From CAZDYP01 sp964509505 (GTDB lineage: Bacteria > Chloroflexota > Anaerolineae > JACRMK01), in assembly GCA_964509505.1 (NCBI GenBank), contig CAZDYP010000001.1, forward strand, positions 30,001 through 94,000: DNA of 64,000 bases, in the 5' to 3' direction. Under the pieces are notes generated by a model, which made no database searches, had not been told where the DNA came from, and saw only the letters and a list, made by a program, of their open reading frames with translations. The first letter of the stretch is position 1, and every line of letters starts with the position of its first letter. Made by a program: the position numbers and the translations under genes. Below are positions 53,025 through 61,031 of this stretch, one piece after another.

Positions 53025-54094
53025 CTATTCACTACTATCACCCTTAATGAACGCTTCCACCTGGTTCAAGGCGGTGTCATCGTCATATTGCACAGGCGGC
53101 GATTTCATAAAGTAGGACGAGGGCCCAAGCAGAGCGCCGCCTTGCCCACGATCCAACGCGAGCTTCGCGCAGCGCACTGCGTCAATCACGACGCCTGCTG
53201 AATTGGGTGAGTCCCACACCTCGAGCTTCACCTCAACATTCAACGGCACATTGCCAAACGTGGTGCCTTCCATGCGGATATAACACCACTTGCGATCCTT
53301 GAGCCACGGCACATAATCGCTGGGACCAACATGCACATTATCTTCTGCGAGTTGATAGGGCAATTGGGATGTGACGGCTTGCGTCTTCGAGATTTTCTTC
53401 GATTCGAGCCGCTCGCGTTCCAGCATNNNNNNNNNNTCCTTGAACAAGTTGGTCAACACGCGATGCACGATGGTCGCGCCAACTTGTGATTTGATGTCAT
53501 CGCCGATGATGGGCAAGCCCTTGGCTTTGAAGCGCTCCTGCCAGTAATCTTGGTTGGCGATGAACACCGGGATACAATTCACAAACCCGCAACCCGCCTC
53601 CAGCACTTGCTCGACGTACCACTTCGTCGCCATCTCCGACCCGACGGGTAGATAGTTCACGACTACGTCGGTTTGCGTCTCCCGCAAAATTTTCACGATG
53701 TCCGATGTTGAGCCGGGGGCTTTCTTGATTTTCTCCTTGAGATATTTGCCCAACCCATCGTGCGTCATGCCGCGCTCGACTTTCACGCCGAGCGGCGGCA
53801 CCTCTGCAAATTGAATCGTGTTGTTCTGTCCGCGGAAGATCGCCTCGCTCANNNNNNNNNNTCAATATCAAACGCCGCCGTGAATTCGATATCGCCGACA
53901 TGATAGTTGCCCAGCACCGTATGCATCAACCCCGGCACGAATTGGTCAACGGGCGCGTCTTGATAGAACTGCACGCCCTGCACCAGCGACGAGGCGCAGT
54001 TGCCGACGCCGATGATGGCGACGCGCACCTTCTTGCTGCGCGCAGTTTTAACGATGGTTGGCGCGATGGATTTTTTGGAACGGGTGGAAGCCAT
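53025..54094 (-). CDS. ino1: inositol-3-phosphate synthase (with two gaps)
   Basis: This enzyme makes 1D-myo-inositol 3-phosphate from glucose 6-phosphate with NAD. Visible actinobacterial-type features are VRVAIIGVGNCASSLVQG near residue 25, EVPPLGVKVERGMTHDGLG, NYLPVGSEMATKWYVEQVLE, IGDDIKSQVGATIVHRVL and MLERERLESKKISKTQAV. Two 10-N gaps interrupt the frame. By comparison with relatives, the first hides about 9 residues and the second about 20, including the TYQLNFGGN motif. The reading frames on each side are consistent with one intact gene. Confidence 0.9.
53427..53436. other. 10-N assembly gap in ino1
   Basis: It lies between TNLFK and MLERERLES. From family alignment about 20 residues (60 or more bases) are missing, so the 10-N length is only nominal. 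Confidence 0.9.
53852..53861. other. 10-N assembly gap in ino1
   Basis: It lies between TAAFDI and SEAIFRGQNNT. Family proteins have about 9 residues here (a DxxKVGxDL-like stretch), so roughly 27 bases are hidden. Confidence 0.9.
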
Positions 54095-54137
54095 CTCTAC
54101 TCCTATGAAAGTAATGGGTGATCAGTAATTGCGATTG

Positions 54138-54208
54138 AGACACAAAGACACGAAGGCTCAAGGAGGAATTGTGTTACCATACGTCTTCGTGCCTTCGTGT
54201 CTGGGGTC
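54138..54208. repeat. CTTCGTGTC-type repeat, third copy
   Basis: GAGACACAAAGACACGAAGG on the left faces CTTCGTGCCTTCGTGTC on the right. It lies between ino1 and cofE. Confidence 0.7.
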
Positions 54209-54275
54209 TAGTGACTCTGATTTTGATGGGACAGCACTACATTACAAGAGAAAAAAGGGCGTGTCAAAAGCCTGG

Positions 54276-54300
54276 AGGGCAAATTGAAAATTTGCCCTAC
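54276..54300. repeat. GTAGGGCAAATTG-type palindrome
   Basis: AGGGCAAATT and AATTTGCCCT are exact inverted arms around GAA. It lies just after the cofE stop (minus strand) and could act in termination. Confidence 0.7.
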
Positions 54301-54304
54301 CGCC

Positions 54305-55087
54305 CTACAACCTCATCAGTGGCTCTGGTCTGAACAAATCGAGCTCCCGCGCCCGCAATAATTCTTTGACGGAGCCTTCGCCGCGTTCGTAACGCGCGCC
54401 GCGCACGACCACAACGGGCCGCCCTTCGCCGCTTTGCCCCATCAGCATCGAAGCGCCTGCAGCGATCTCGTCGGCGGGTGCAATGATGGTGTGTTGCAAT
54501 GGGAAGCCAAACAAATCGGTTTCGCCGCGCGCGTCGCGCAACGGCTTCATGCCCGCCACGCCAATCGTCACGCCGACCACCCCATCGCGGAAGGGACGCC
54601 CATGCGTGTCAATGATCAGCACGGCGAGTCGCTTGCCCGACAACGCACTCAACCCATCACGCAAACGCCGCGCCGATGCGTCAGGGTCAAGAGGCAGCAG
54701 ACTAACGACGATTTCGCCGTCGTCCGTCTCGATGTTCGAGCGGTCAATGCCCGCATTCGCGCAAATGAAGCCTGTGCGTTGCGCGACAATCAGCAAGCCT
54801 GGGCGCATCTTCACAACCTCGGTGGACTCGCTCAAGATGATTTCGTCGAGGCGCGCATCGTGTTTCGTCACGGCAGCGATTTCAAGCGCGCGTGCGGAGG
54901 GCGTGACATCTTTGAGACGCACCAAGCGCCCTTCGCTCTTACTCACAACTTTTTGCGCGACCACGACGACATCGTCAGCTTGCAATGAAATGTTGGCGGC
55001 GCTTAGCGCGTCGAACACGATGCGCGCCAAGTCGTCGTGTGGTTTGATCAGCGGGATATGGGGAACTACGGTGAATGTGATTTGCAT
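54305..55087 (-). CDS. cofE: coenzyme F420-0:L-glutamate ligase
   Basis: A 260-aa enzyme that adds glutamates to F420-0 with GTP. Family features include the start VVPHIPLIKPHDDLA, VVVAQKVVSKSEGRLV, SESTEVVKMRPGLLIVAQRTGF, the GTP/metal region ANAGIDRSNIETDDGE, and LIIDTHGRPFRDGVVGVTIG. It is the short CofE type, without the C-terminal FbiB nitroreductase part. It implies the cell makes F420. No other F420 genes are in the window. Confidence 0.93.
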   Translation of the reverse strand: MQITFTVVPHIPLIKPHDDLARIVFDALSAANISLQADDVVVVAQKVVSKSEGRLVRLKDVTPSARALEIAAVTKHDARLDEIILSESTEVVKMRPGLLIVAQRTGFICANAGIDRSNIETDDGEIVVSLLPLDPDASARRLRDGLSALSGKRLAVLIIDTHGRPFRDGVVGVTIGVAGMKPLRDARGETDLFGFPLQHTIIAPADEIAAGASMLMGQSGEGRPVVVVRGARYERGEGSVKELLRARELDLFRPEPLMRL

Positions 55088-55107
55088 AAAATAGGAGATT
55101 AAGAGAT

Positions 55108-56304
55108 TTAGGGTCTATCCGTGACACACCGCGCGGGATCCGCTTCCATCAACACAGGATGCGGATGCCCCGTGTGAATGGTGTCGGCGATGAGTTTGCC
55201 TGCCATCGGTCCGCGCCCGAAGCCCGACGACGCAAGCCCACTCACAATGTAGAGGTTGTCGGATAACGGGATTTTACCAATGATGGGTTTGCCGTCGAGC
55301 GAGAACGGCATCAACCCTGCCCATGAGCGTGTCAATGGAATGTCGCTCAGGAAGGGCAGCACCTCGCACGCATGATCGTGGTTGATTTCGACGCCCGACA
55401 AATCAGGTGCTGTGTTGTAACCGACGGTTTGACGGTCGCCGCCGAAGATGATTTCGCCGTTGCGTCGCTGGCGTCCATACAAGTGTCGCGTGAGGCGCGT
55501 CTCGCCAGCGTGTGTCAGCTCGGGCGGCGCATCTGGTGTATGCTCATGCGTACGCCAATACGTGTACGATTCGGCGGATGAGATGGTGTGGAACACGCTG
55601 GGCGGCACGCTCGTCGTCGCCCACATTTGCCCGCGCACGGGGACGATAGGAATACGCAAGCCGAGCATCGCACCGATAGGGTCGCACCACGCGCCCGCCG
55701 CGATGACGAGTGCGCCTGCGTGAAATGTGCCTTGCGATGTTTCAACGTGATACGAACCATCGTTGCGCGCGTGAATCATTTTCACTTCATGCTGTGTGCG
55801 AATTTTTGCGCCCGCGCGCGCAGCAGCATCGGCGAAGGCGCGCGTCGCCTTCACAGGGTCGGCTTGTCCGCGCAAGGGAGAATACATGAAGCCAAGCAAC
55901 GCGGGATTCGCTTCGGGTTCAAGGCTGCGCGCTTCGCGGATGGTGAGCAGCTCGACATCGTAGCCTTGCACACGTTGACGCAGCACGTGGTCACGGATGA
56001 AATTGTATTGCGCTTCCGTGTGAATCGCTTGCAGTGTGCCCGATGCGCGAAACTCGATGTCGTAACCGAGGTCAAGTTGCAGCGTCTTGAAAATTTCGAG
56101 GCTGCCTGTCGTCAGATACGCTTCAAGGTTCGGCAGGTTGCCCCAGCCCGTCGAGCCAATCGAACCTGCGTTGACGCCCGACGCTTCAGAGGCGATCTCG
56201 CCGCGCTCCAGCAGCGTCACGTCATGCTCGTATTGCGCGAGGTGGAACGCGGTGGACGCGCCCGCGATGCCCCCGCCGATGATGAGGAGGTCGGTGGTGG
56301 TCAT
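55108..56304 (-). CDS. FAD-dependent amine/amino acid oxidoreductase (DAO family)
   Basis: A 398-aa flavoenzyme. The dinucleotide-binding motif is DLLIIGGGIAGASTAFHLAQ at the N-terminus, followed by LLERGEIASEASGVNAG. The C-terminal FAD-contact region reads IVSGLASSGFGRGPMAGKLI. Such enzymes oxidise glycine, sarcosine, D-amino acids or similar amines. The substrate is not readable. Its ATG overlaps the stop of the upstream PD-(D/E)XK-like gene by 4 bases; cofE follows after 20 bases. AGATTAAGAGATTTAG in the spacer is repeat-like. Confidence 0.88.
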   Translation of the reverse strand: MTTTDLLIIGGGIAGASTAFHLAQYEHDVTLLERGEIASEASGVNAGSIGSTGWGNLPNLEAYLTTGSLEIFKTLQLDLGYDIEFRASGTLQAIHTEAQYNFIRDHVLRQRVQGYDVELLTIREARSLEPEANPALLGFMYSPLRGQADPVKATRAFADAAARAGAKIRTQHEVKMIHARNDGSYHVETSQGTFHAGALVIAAGAWCDPIGAMLGLRIPIVPVRGQMWATTSVPPSVFHTISSAESYTYWRTHEHTPDAPPELTHAGETRLTRHLYGRQRRNGEIIFGGDRQTVGYNTAPDLSGVEINHDHACEVLPFLSDIPLTRSWAGLMPFSLDGKPIIGKIPLSDNLYIVSGLASSGFGRGPMAGKLIADTIHTGHPHPVLMEADPARCVTDRP

Positions 56305-56921
56305 TGTGTTTGTGCCTCATTATTTTGCATGACCAGCGATTGGGGTAAGCCGATGAGCCGCTCGATTTCTCGCGTGGGGTATTCGTCACTGTTTATGATA
56401 GCGTCGCATCCCAGCAATTTCAAAAATTTCCAGTTTGTGCCTGTGGTGACTGAGCCATAAATGACGTTCACGGGATTGGCTTTGCGCGCATTGAAAGTTT
56501 GTGTCGCATACATGGTGGCTATGCACTGTCCTAGCCCTTCATTGCTATTTTCCTTTTTGGCTTCGACAATCGCGACGGCAGGAGTGTTCAGGTAGTATTG
56601 CTCACGCGAGCGGCTAATCAAATAGTCACAGTAGCCATCCAAGCCTCGTTCTGGCTCGACTGTAAACTTGATGGCGGAGAAGAGGCTAATTTGATGCTGC
56701 AACTGCTCGTGCACCTCCGCTAAAATCGGCGTGCTGATCCATTCGGAGCGCGACTTCGCAGAGTTAATCGCCAACGCGAGCGGCACAAACTTTTTCAGAG
56801 CTGTTTGTAGAAAATCGCTGACACGCGCAGGCGTAATGTCCGTGAATAAACTCACATCTTCGATGACGTTTAACCCCAAATCGGTTTTGACGTTTTCGAG
56901 AGTGTATTCGTTGTAACGCAT
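56301..56921 (-). CDS. PD-(D/E)XK nuclease-like protein
   Basis: A 206-aa protein. LDGYCDYLISRS followed about 20 residues later by AVAIVEAKKENSNEGLGQ fits the D...E-x-K core of the restriction-endonuclease fold. Then comes CIATMYATQTFNARK, typical of a family of uncharacterised cyanobacterial and Chloroflexota proteins. No cognate methylase is next to it, though a methylase remnant lies 1.3 kb away at 58197. Its 3' end is coupled to the FAD oxidoreductase gene. Confidence 0.65.
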   Translation of the reverse strand: MRYNEYTLENVKTDLGLNVIEDVSLFTDITPARVSDFLQTALKKFVPLALAINSAKSRSEWISTPILAEVHEQLQHQISLFSAIKFTVEPERGLDGYCDYLISRSREQYYLNTPAVAIVEAKKENSNEGLGQCIATMYATQTFNARKANPVNVIYGSVTTGTNWKFLKLLGCDAIINSDEYPTREIERLIGLPQSLVMQNNEAQTQ

Positions 56922-56935
56922 AGGTACCGCCTGTG

Positions 56936-58177
56936 TTAGAGCGCGTTCTGATACACCTTCCCCTCTTTCATGATCACCTTCAAATACTTCTCAGGGTCTT
57001 GCAAACACTGCAAGTCTTGCAATGGGTTGCCGTCCACCACCAGCAAATCGGCACGCGCGCCTTCTGTGATGACGCCTGTCTGCCCGACCTCGTTGAACAG
57101 TTCGGCTGCGTTGCACGTCGCCGCGCGGATGATGTCAATGGGCGCTTGCACTTCGGAACGCAAGTCGAACTCGGTGAGCTGATGTTTGTGCATCGCGCCC
57201 AGCAAGTCCGTGCCATACACCAACTTCACGCCGCCACGATGCGCGAGGTCAACCGCTTGTGTGCCCTTATCTAGCACTTCCGAAAGTTTGTCAAGCAATT
57301 CTTTTGGCAACCCCGCCGCAACGCCTTCCTTTGCTAACGCCTCATACGTGGCGAGCGTCGGCACCATGAACGCGCCATGCTTCACGAACAACTCAAGGCT
57401 ACTCTTGTCAATCAGATTGCAATGCTCCAATGAGCGCACGCCGCACTCCAGCGCGCGATTCACAGCTTTGATAGTGTACGCATGACCTGTCACATACAAG
57501 CCTGCCATCTCCGCTTCCTCAACGGCGGCGCGAATCTCTTCGAGCGAGAATTGCGAGTTGGTCAGACGGTCGGTGGGTGAAGCGACGCCGCCCGATAACA
57601 TCAGTTTGATGTGGTTCGCGCCCCGCCGAATTTCTTCGCGGCACGCGCGCCGCACTTCCGCGACGCCGTCGCAAATCTGGCTGAAACCGACAGGGGATGT
57701 CAACGTATCGAGCAAGGTCTCGCCGCGCCCGCGACTGTCGCCATGTCCGCCTGTCTGCGATAATGCGCGCCCGCAGATGAGCACGCGCGGTCCTTTCAGG
57801 TAGCCCTCGTTCACGGCACGGGCGATGCCGAAGTCTGCGCCTGCTTCGTCGCGCACCGTCGTGAAGCCGCGCAGCAGCATCCCTTCGAGAATTTCCGCCG
57901 TGCGCGCGGCGGTGTAGAACGGCGAGCTGCGCGTTTGCTCGGAGATGTTCGCCGTCCATGAAGTCACATGCACATGCGCGTCGCACAGGCCAGGCATGAC
58001 GGTCTTGCCTTTGACATCGAGTTTATCGCTCGGCGGCTGATTGCTCGTGTCGGCGTACATCGGCTCGATGCGCTCGATGCGCGAGCCAGCGACGACGATG
58101 CGCTGGTTGGGCACGAGCTTGCCGTTGATGACATCGAGGAGCGTGGCGTTTTCGAGAGAGAGACGTTTATCAGACAT
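56936..58177 (-). CDS. metal-dependent amidohydrolase family protein
   Basis: A 413-aa amidohydrolase (imidazolonepropionase/prolidase-like group). The metal site begins with VMPGLCDAHVHVTSW near residue 60. HIKLMLSGGVASPTDRL supplies the bridging Lys region, VTGHAYTIKAVNRALECG and LEHCNLID the later His, and YGTDLLGAMHKHQ the Asp. The signature GARADLLVVDGNPLQDL closes the protein. The likely substrate is a cyclic amide or a peptide-like compound. No signal peptide. Confidence 0.9.
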   Translation of the reverse strand: MSDKRLSLENATLLDVINGKLVPNQRIVVAGSRIERIEPMYADTSNQPPSDKLDVKGKTVMPGLCDAHVHVTSWTANISEQTRSSPFYTAARTAEILEGMLLRGFTTVRDEAGADFGIARAVNEGYLKGPRVLICGRALSQTGGHGDSRGRGETLLDTLTSPVGFSQICDGVAEVRRACREEIRRGANHIKLMLSGGVASPTDRLTNSQFSLEEIRAAVEEAEMAGLYVTGHAYTIKAVNRALECGVRSLEHCNLIDKSSLELFVKHGAFMVPTLATYEALAKEGVAAGLPKELLDKLSEVLDKGTQAVDLAHRGGVKLVYGTDLLGAMHKHQLTEFDLRSEVQAPIDIIRAATCNAAELFNEVGQTGVITEGARADLLVVDGNPLQDLQCLQDPEKYLKVIMKEGKVYQNAL

Positions 58178-58196
58178 GGGCTAATCCTTTGTGGAG

Positions 58197-58511
58197 TTAC
58201 TCATCATCATCAAGCGCAGGAGGTGGGTCGAACAATGTCAACGAATCGCTTGTGATGAAGGCGCGCTTCAGCTCATGGGTATTCAAGAAAACGATGGCAT
58301 CAGCCACATGGGTGAATGCGTACTCTTTGACTTCGCCAAGCGTTGAATGAAGTTCAATCACAATCCTATCAATCTCGCGTTCAGTTTTGTCATTGAGGAT
58401 GTTTAGTGCTAAATCGTAAGAGTTGACGCCTATGGTGTTGGCGGTGAGATTGGTTGTGCCAGAACCCATGAAAGGGTCATACACAATCATGCCGTTAGCA
58501 CGTTGTAGTCG
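58197..58511 (-). pseudogene. 3' remnant of a DNA methyltransferase
   Basis: The frame opens at a TAA at 58512-58514 and reads LQRANGMIVYDPFMGSGTTN, the SAM-binding motif I of beta/gamma-class N4-cytosine/N6-adenine DNA methyltransferases, which in this class lies near the C-terminus. The catalytic DPPY/SPPY motif and target-recognition region are missing. The rest, ILNDKTEREIDRIVIELHST and onwards, looks degenerate or divergent. The ATG at 58490 falls in the middle of the motif I strand, so it is not a true start. Truncation coincides with a repeat. Confidence 0.7.
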
Positions 58512-58522
58512 TTAGCGGTCTA
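58490..58522. repeat. repeat at the methyltransferase breakpoint and hydratase stop
   Basis: GTTAGCACGTTGTAGTCG and GTTAGCGGTC repeat with a period near 7-8. The hydratase stop (58520-58522) lies at one end and the methyltransferase remnant at the other. Confidence 0.55.
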
Positions 58523-59308
58523 ATCAAATTCTACTTCCACACTCCCCATCACCCCAAACTCCACCCGCACCGCATCCCCTGTCTGTGCGGGATACACCTC
58601 CACGCAGGTCCCCGTTGTGATGTAGTCGCCACGCTTGAGTTGTCGCTCATATTTTGGCAGCTCGTTGGCGAGCCACGCGATGACGTTGAGCGGATGACCC
58701 AACACCGCCGAACCTTGTCCCGTTGCAACCACGCGCCCATTGACAATCACTTGTGCCTGATGCGTCGCTAAATCGAGCGTGCGCCAATCACGGTATGGTT
58801 TGCCACGCACATACGCGCCATGAATCGCGTTGTCGCCGACGAGGGAAAGCGCGCCTGCTTTCGTCCAATCCACAAAGCGATGGCTGACGATTTCAATGCC
58901 GGGGAACGCCTCGCCCACGAACTCCACAACGGATGATGCTGTGTATGGCGTTGACGAGGCAGGCACATCCGTCGCCATTTGAAAACCGAACTCGGCTTCG
59001 ATGATGCGTGTGCTGAACGTGTCAGCGCGCAATCGCACAGGACTATGATAGGTTGAGTGCGACAACAGCGCGCCGAACAAGGGACCGCTAATGTTGAGTT
59101 GCTGTTGCGCCACCTGATTCGTGCAGGCGGCTTTGTAGCCGATGCGTTGCCCGCCGTGCTGCTGCGCGAGCAAATCCACCAACGCACTCTGCACAGCATA
59201 CGCCGTTTCAAAGTCGCTGAGGCGCAAGTCGTCGGGGAGTTTGGTGATGCGCTCGTGTGTGGCGCGGAGGTTGGCAAGGAAAGTGGCCGTAGCATTGATT
59301 GAATTCAT
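58520..59308 (-). CDS. 2-keto-4-pentenoate hydratase/FAH family protein
   Basis: A 262-aa member of the fumarylacetoacetate hydrolase superfamily, closest in layout to MhpD-type hydratases. IGYKAACTNQVAQQQLNISG, RIIEAEFGFQMATDVPA with the metal-binding Glu pair, and VVEFVGEAFPGIEIVSHRFVD are family-typical. GDYITTGTCVEVYPAQTGDAV near the C-terminus fits too. The likely reaction is hydration of a 2-hydroxypentadienoate-type intermediate of aromatic breakdown or decarboxylation; no neighbouring pathway genes confirm it. ATG 59308 is preceded by GGAGCA. Confidence 0.87.
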   Translation of the reverse strand: MNSINATATFLANLRATHERITKLPDDLRLSDFETAYAVQSALVDLLAQQHGGQRIGYKAACTNQVAQQQLNISGPLFGALLSHSTYHSPVRLRADTFSTRIIEAEFGFQMATDVPASSTPYTASSVVEFVGEAFPGIEIVSHRFVDWTKAGALSLVGDNAIHGAYVRGKPYRDWRTLDLATHQAQVIVNGRVVATGQGSAVLGHPLNVIAWLANELPKYERQLKRGDYITTGTCVEVYPAQTGDAVRVEFGVMGSVEVEFD

Positions 59309-59382
59309 ACACGTTGCTCCATAGGTTGAGGGTTAGGTGAGACTCACATTGCAGCGGCTGCTGGTGGGCGCAACGAAATATG

Positions 59383-59592
59383 TCACCATCGTTGCTCAGG
59401 CCCGCGTGGGTTGCGCGTGATGGGGATGCTAAGGACGGTGGCGACGATGTAAGGTATGGTCACGCCAATCAAAATCGAGATGGTCACTGTGCCGAGCGAG
59501 GCGATCAAGATGAGAGCCGAGAGGAGCATGGCGCCGAGCCAAATGACGATGAGCAAAACTTGTTGCCCAATGGATAGATTGCGACGTTTCAT
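59383..59592 (-). CDS. small membrane protein, 69 aa
   Basis: Two hydrophobic helices (LLIVIWLGAMLLSALILIAS and ISILIGVTIPYIVATVLSI) between a basic N-terminus (MKRRNLS) and a basic C-terminus (TRNPRGPEQRW). No family recognised. It lies 23 bases downstream of the 225-aa membrane protein gene, so it is probably in the same transcript. Confidence 0.6.
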   Translation of the reverse strand: MKRRNLSIGQQVLLIVIWLGAMLLSALILIASLGTVTISILIGVTIPYIVATVLSIPITRNPRGPEQRW

Positions 59593-59615
59593 AGATCACC
59601 TGATGAGCGAGTGTC

Positions 59616-60293
59616 TTATCCAAACATGAAGAGATAGAAGGCAAGGCCAATGGCGAGCGGTATCAAACTACCCAGAATCCATACTACAGCCTCGATGATG
59701 GTGTGGCGTCCTGTGACAGCGTATTGTGTTTTCAGAAACGACTCGAACTGCGGGCGCAGCTCGCGCATGAACAGGCGCAAATAAAAAACGTAAAGCACCA
59801 ACAGCGCGAGGATCACGCCATAGTTCAAAACGTCCGCGATGATGGATGCGAACTCTATCGGCACGAAGCCAAACGCTACCAAGGCGACGATACGCAAAAA
59901 CATGCTGCCAAAGAGCACGACGAGAAACCAGCTCGCCAAGCGTGTCACTTGCTCAGACGTTTTGAAAGTGAGCGATGGCTTGGGGGGAGGCGGCGTCTCC
60001 CATTGAATTGCGGTGCGCCACGCTGGATCGCCTCGCGCGTAGAGCTCGATCAGCACAGCTGCTTTTGCGGCGTCGAGCTCGTCCTCGGCGTCTTGCAACG
60101 ATTCGCCCGTTGTGTCGTTCTCGTAGAAGCATACGAAGCCCTCGGCGCGCGTGCCTTCGACTTCAAGGTATGCCTCGTCATCTTCCAACGCGAAAAGCAG
60201 CTCGTCATCCTCCGCTGCTTGCTCGATGATTTGCAGCACGAACACTGCATCGGGTGTCTGTGAATTGAGTTCGCCGTTGATGCTGAATTGCAT
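59616..60293 (-). CDS. hypothetical membrane protein, 225 aa
   Basis: The first 85 residues are very acidic (EQAAEDDELLFALEDDEAYL). Then a Pro-rich stretch ETPPPPKP and four hydrophobic helices (LASWFLVVLFGSMFLRIVAL onwards). I recognise no family. ATG 60293 (MQFSINGEL) is chosen as the first start after the DUF3592 gene's stop region. It forms an apparent operon with DUF3592 upstream and the 69-aa protein downstream. Confidence 0.65.
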   Translation of the reverse strand: MQFSINGELNSQTPDAVFVLQIIEQAAEDDELLFALEDDEAYLEVEGTRAEGFVCFYENDTTGESLQDAEDELDAAKAAVLIELYARGDPAWRTAIQWETPPPPKPSLTFKTSEQVTRLASWFLVVLFGSMFLRIVALVAFGFVPIEFASIIADVLNYGVILALLVLYVFYLRLFMRELRPQFESFLKTQYAVTGRHTIIEAVVWILGSLIPLAIGLAFYLFMFG

Positions 60294-60304
60294 GATGACA
60301 CGAC

Positions 60305-60886
60305 CTATTTGATGAGGTTGTTGAGCAGCACGACAGGCAGAATGGTTGCCGCCAACACACTGCACATCGTCACGCCCAAAATCACGAGGATGAACACAGC
60401 AACCCAATTCAGCACCTTGCTGGTGGGCGCGGCGCGTTCCAGCACCGCTTCGCTGGGCTGCTGCGGGTTGTAATAGACGCGAATCTGATTGCCCGGCACA
60501 TAGCGGTCCACGACGGCTTGCGCGCCCGCATACCCGCCAGAGGACACAAGCCCGCCAAACGCGAAACGATCACTACGATAGCGATGCCCTTGCACGTCGT
60601 ACTCATAGGTGATACGGGGGTAGTGAGAAGTGGAGGTGTGACCATCCGAATCAGTTGAGCGTCTGGTCTCGACGGCGGACGAAACGACGCTGCCGATGAC
60701 CGAGGGCCACGTCAAGCTGTTGTCCGCTTGCTGACGCGCGCGGCGCGAACTGTAAAAGAGGAACGCGGCGATGGCGATAAAGGGCAAGCCCGTGCAAATC
60801 GTCATCAGCACGCCAAAGCCTACCATGCTTGCGCCGAAGATGGTTTGGAAGTTGCGTAAAAATTCGTTGAGATCTTGGGGTTGCAT
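60305..60886 (-). CDS. DUF3592 domain membrane protein
   Basis: A 193-aa protein with one hydrophobic helix near 20-45 (VGFGVLMTICTGLPFIAIAA) and another at the C-terminus (VFILVILGVTMCSVLAATIL). Between them is the DUF3592 pattern WPSVIGSVVSSAVETRR, YPRITYEYDVQGHRYRSDRF and VYYNPQQPSEAVLE. The function of the family is unknown. First gene of a three-gene membrane-protein cluster. Confidence 0.85.
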   Translation of the reverse strand: MQPQDLNEFLRNFQTIFGASMVGFGVLMTICTGLPFIAIAAFLFYSSRRARQQADNSLTWPSVIGSVVSSAVETRRSTDSDGHTSTSHYPRITYEYDVQGHRYRSDRFAFGGLVSSGGYAGAQAVVDRYVPGNQIRVYYNPQQPSEAVLERAAPTSKVLNWVAVFILVILGVTMCSVLAATILPVVLLNNLIK

Positions 60887-60892
60887 ATTAGC

Positions 60893-60925
60893 CTCTAGTC
60901 GCTAGTCGTTAATTTCTGGTCGTGT
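60893..60925. repeat. short heptamer array
   Basis: Units CTAGTCG and CTAGTCGTTAAT just upstream of the DUF3592 start and downstream of the ccmF terminator. Confidence 0.55.
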
Positions 60926-60976
60926 CGCGTGTGTTGTGGGAGTATTGTATCGCGTGATGGGTTCCAATGAAAATGC

Positions 60977-61008
60977 AACAGGGGCAACGAGGTTATCGTG
61001 CCCCTGTT
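60977..61008 (-). terminator. terminator after ccmF
   Basis: AACAGGGGCA and TGCCCCTGTT pair perfectly around 12 bases, 24 bases beyond the ccmF stop on the minus strand. On that strand the following bases are GCATTTTCATT; on the plus strand TTATCTTATT. Confidence 0.7.
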
Positions 61009-61031
61009 TATCTTATTAAATTTTGTTGTCG

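Noticed and set aside
56301..58511. Active restriction-modification system
   Set aside because: The methyltransferase is a fragment without its catalytic motif, and the nuclease-like gene is separated from it by an amidohydrolase.
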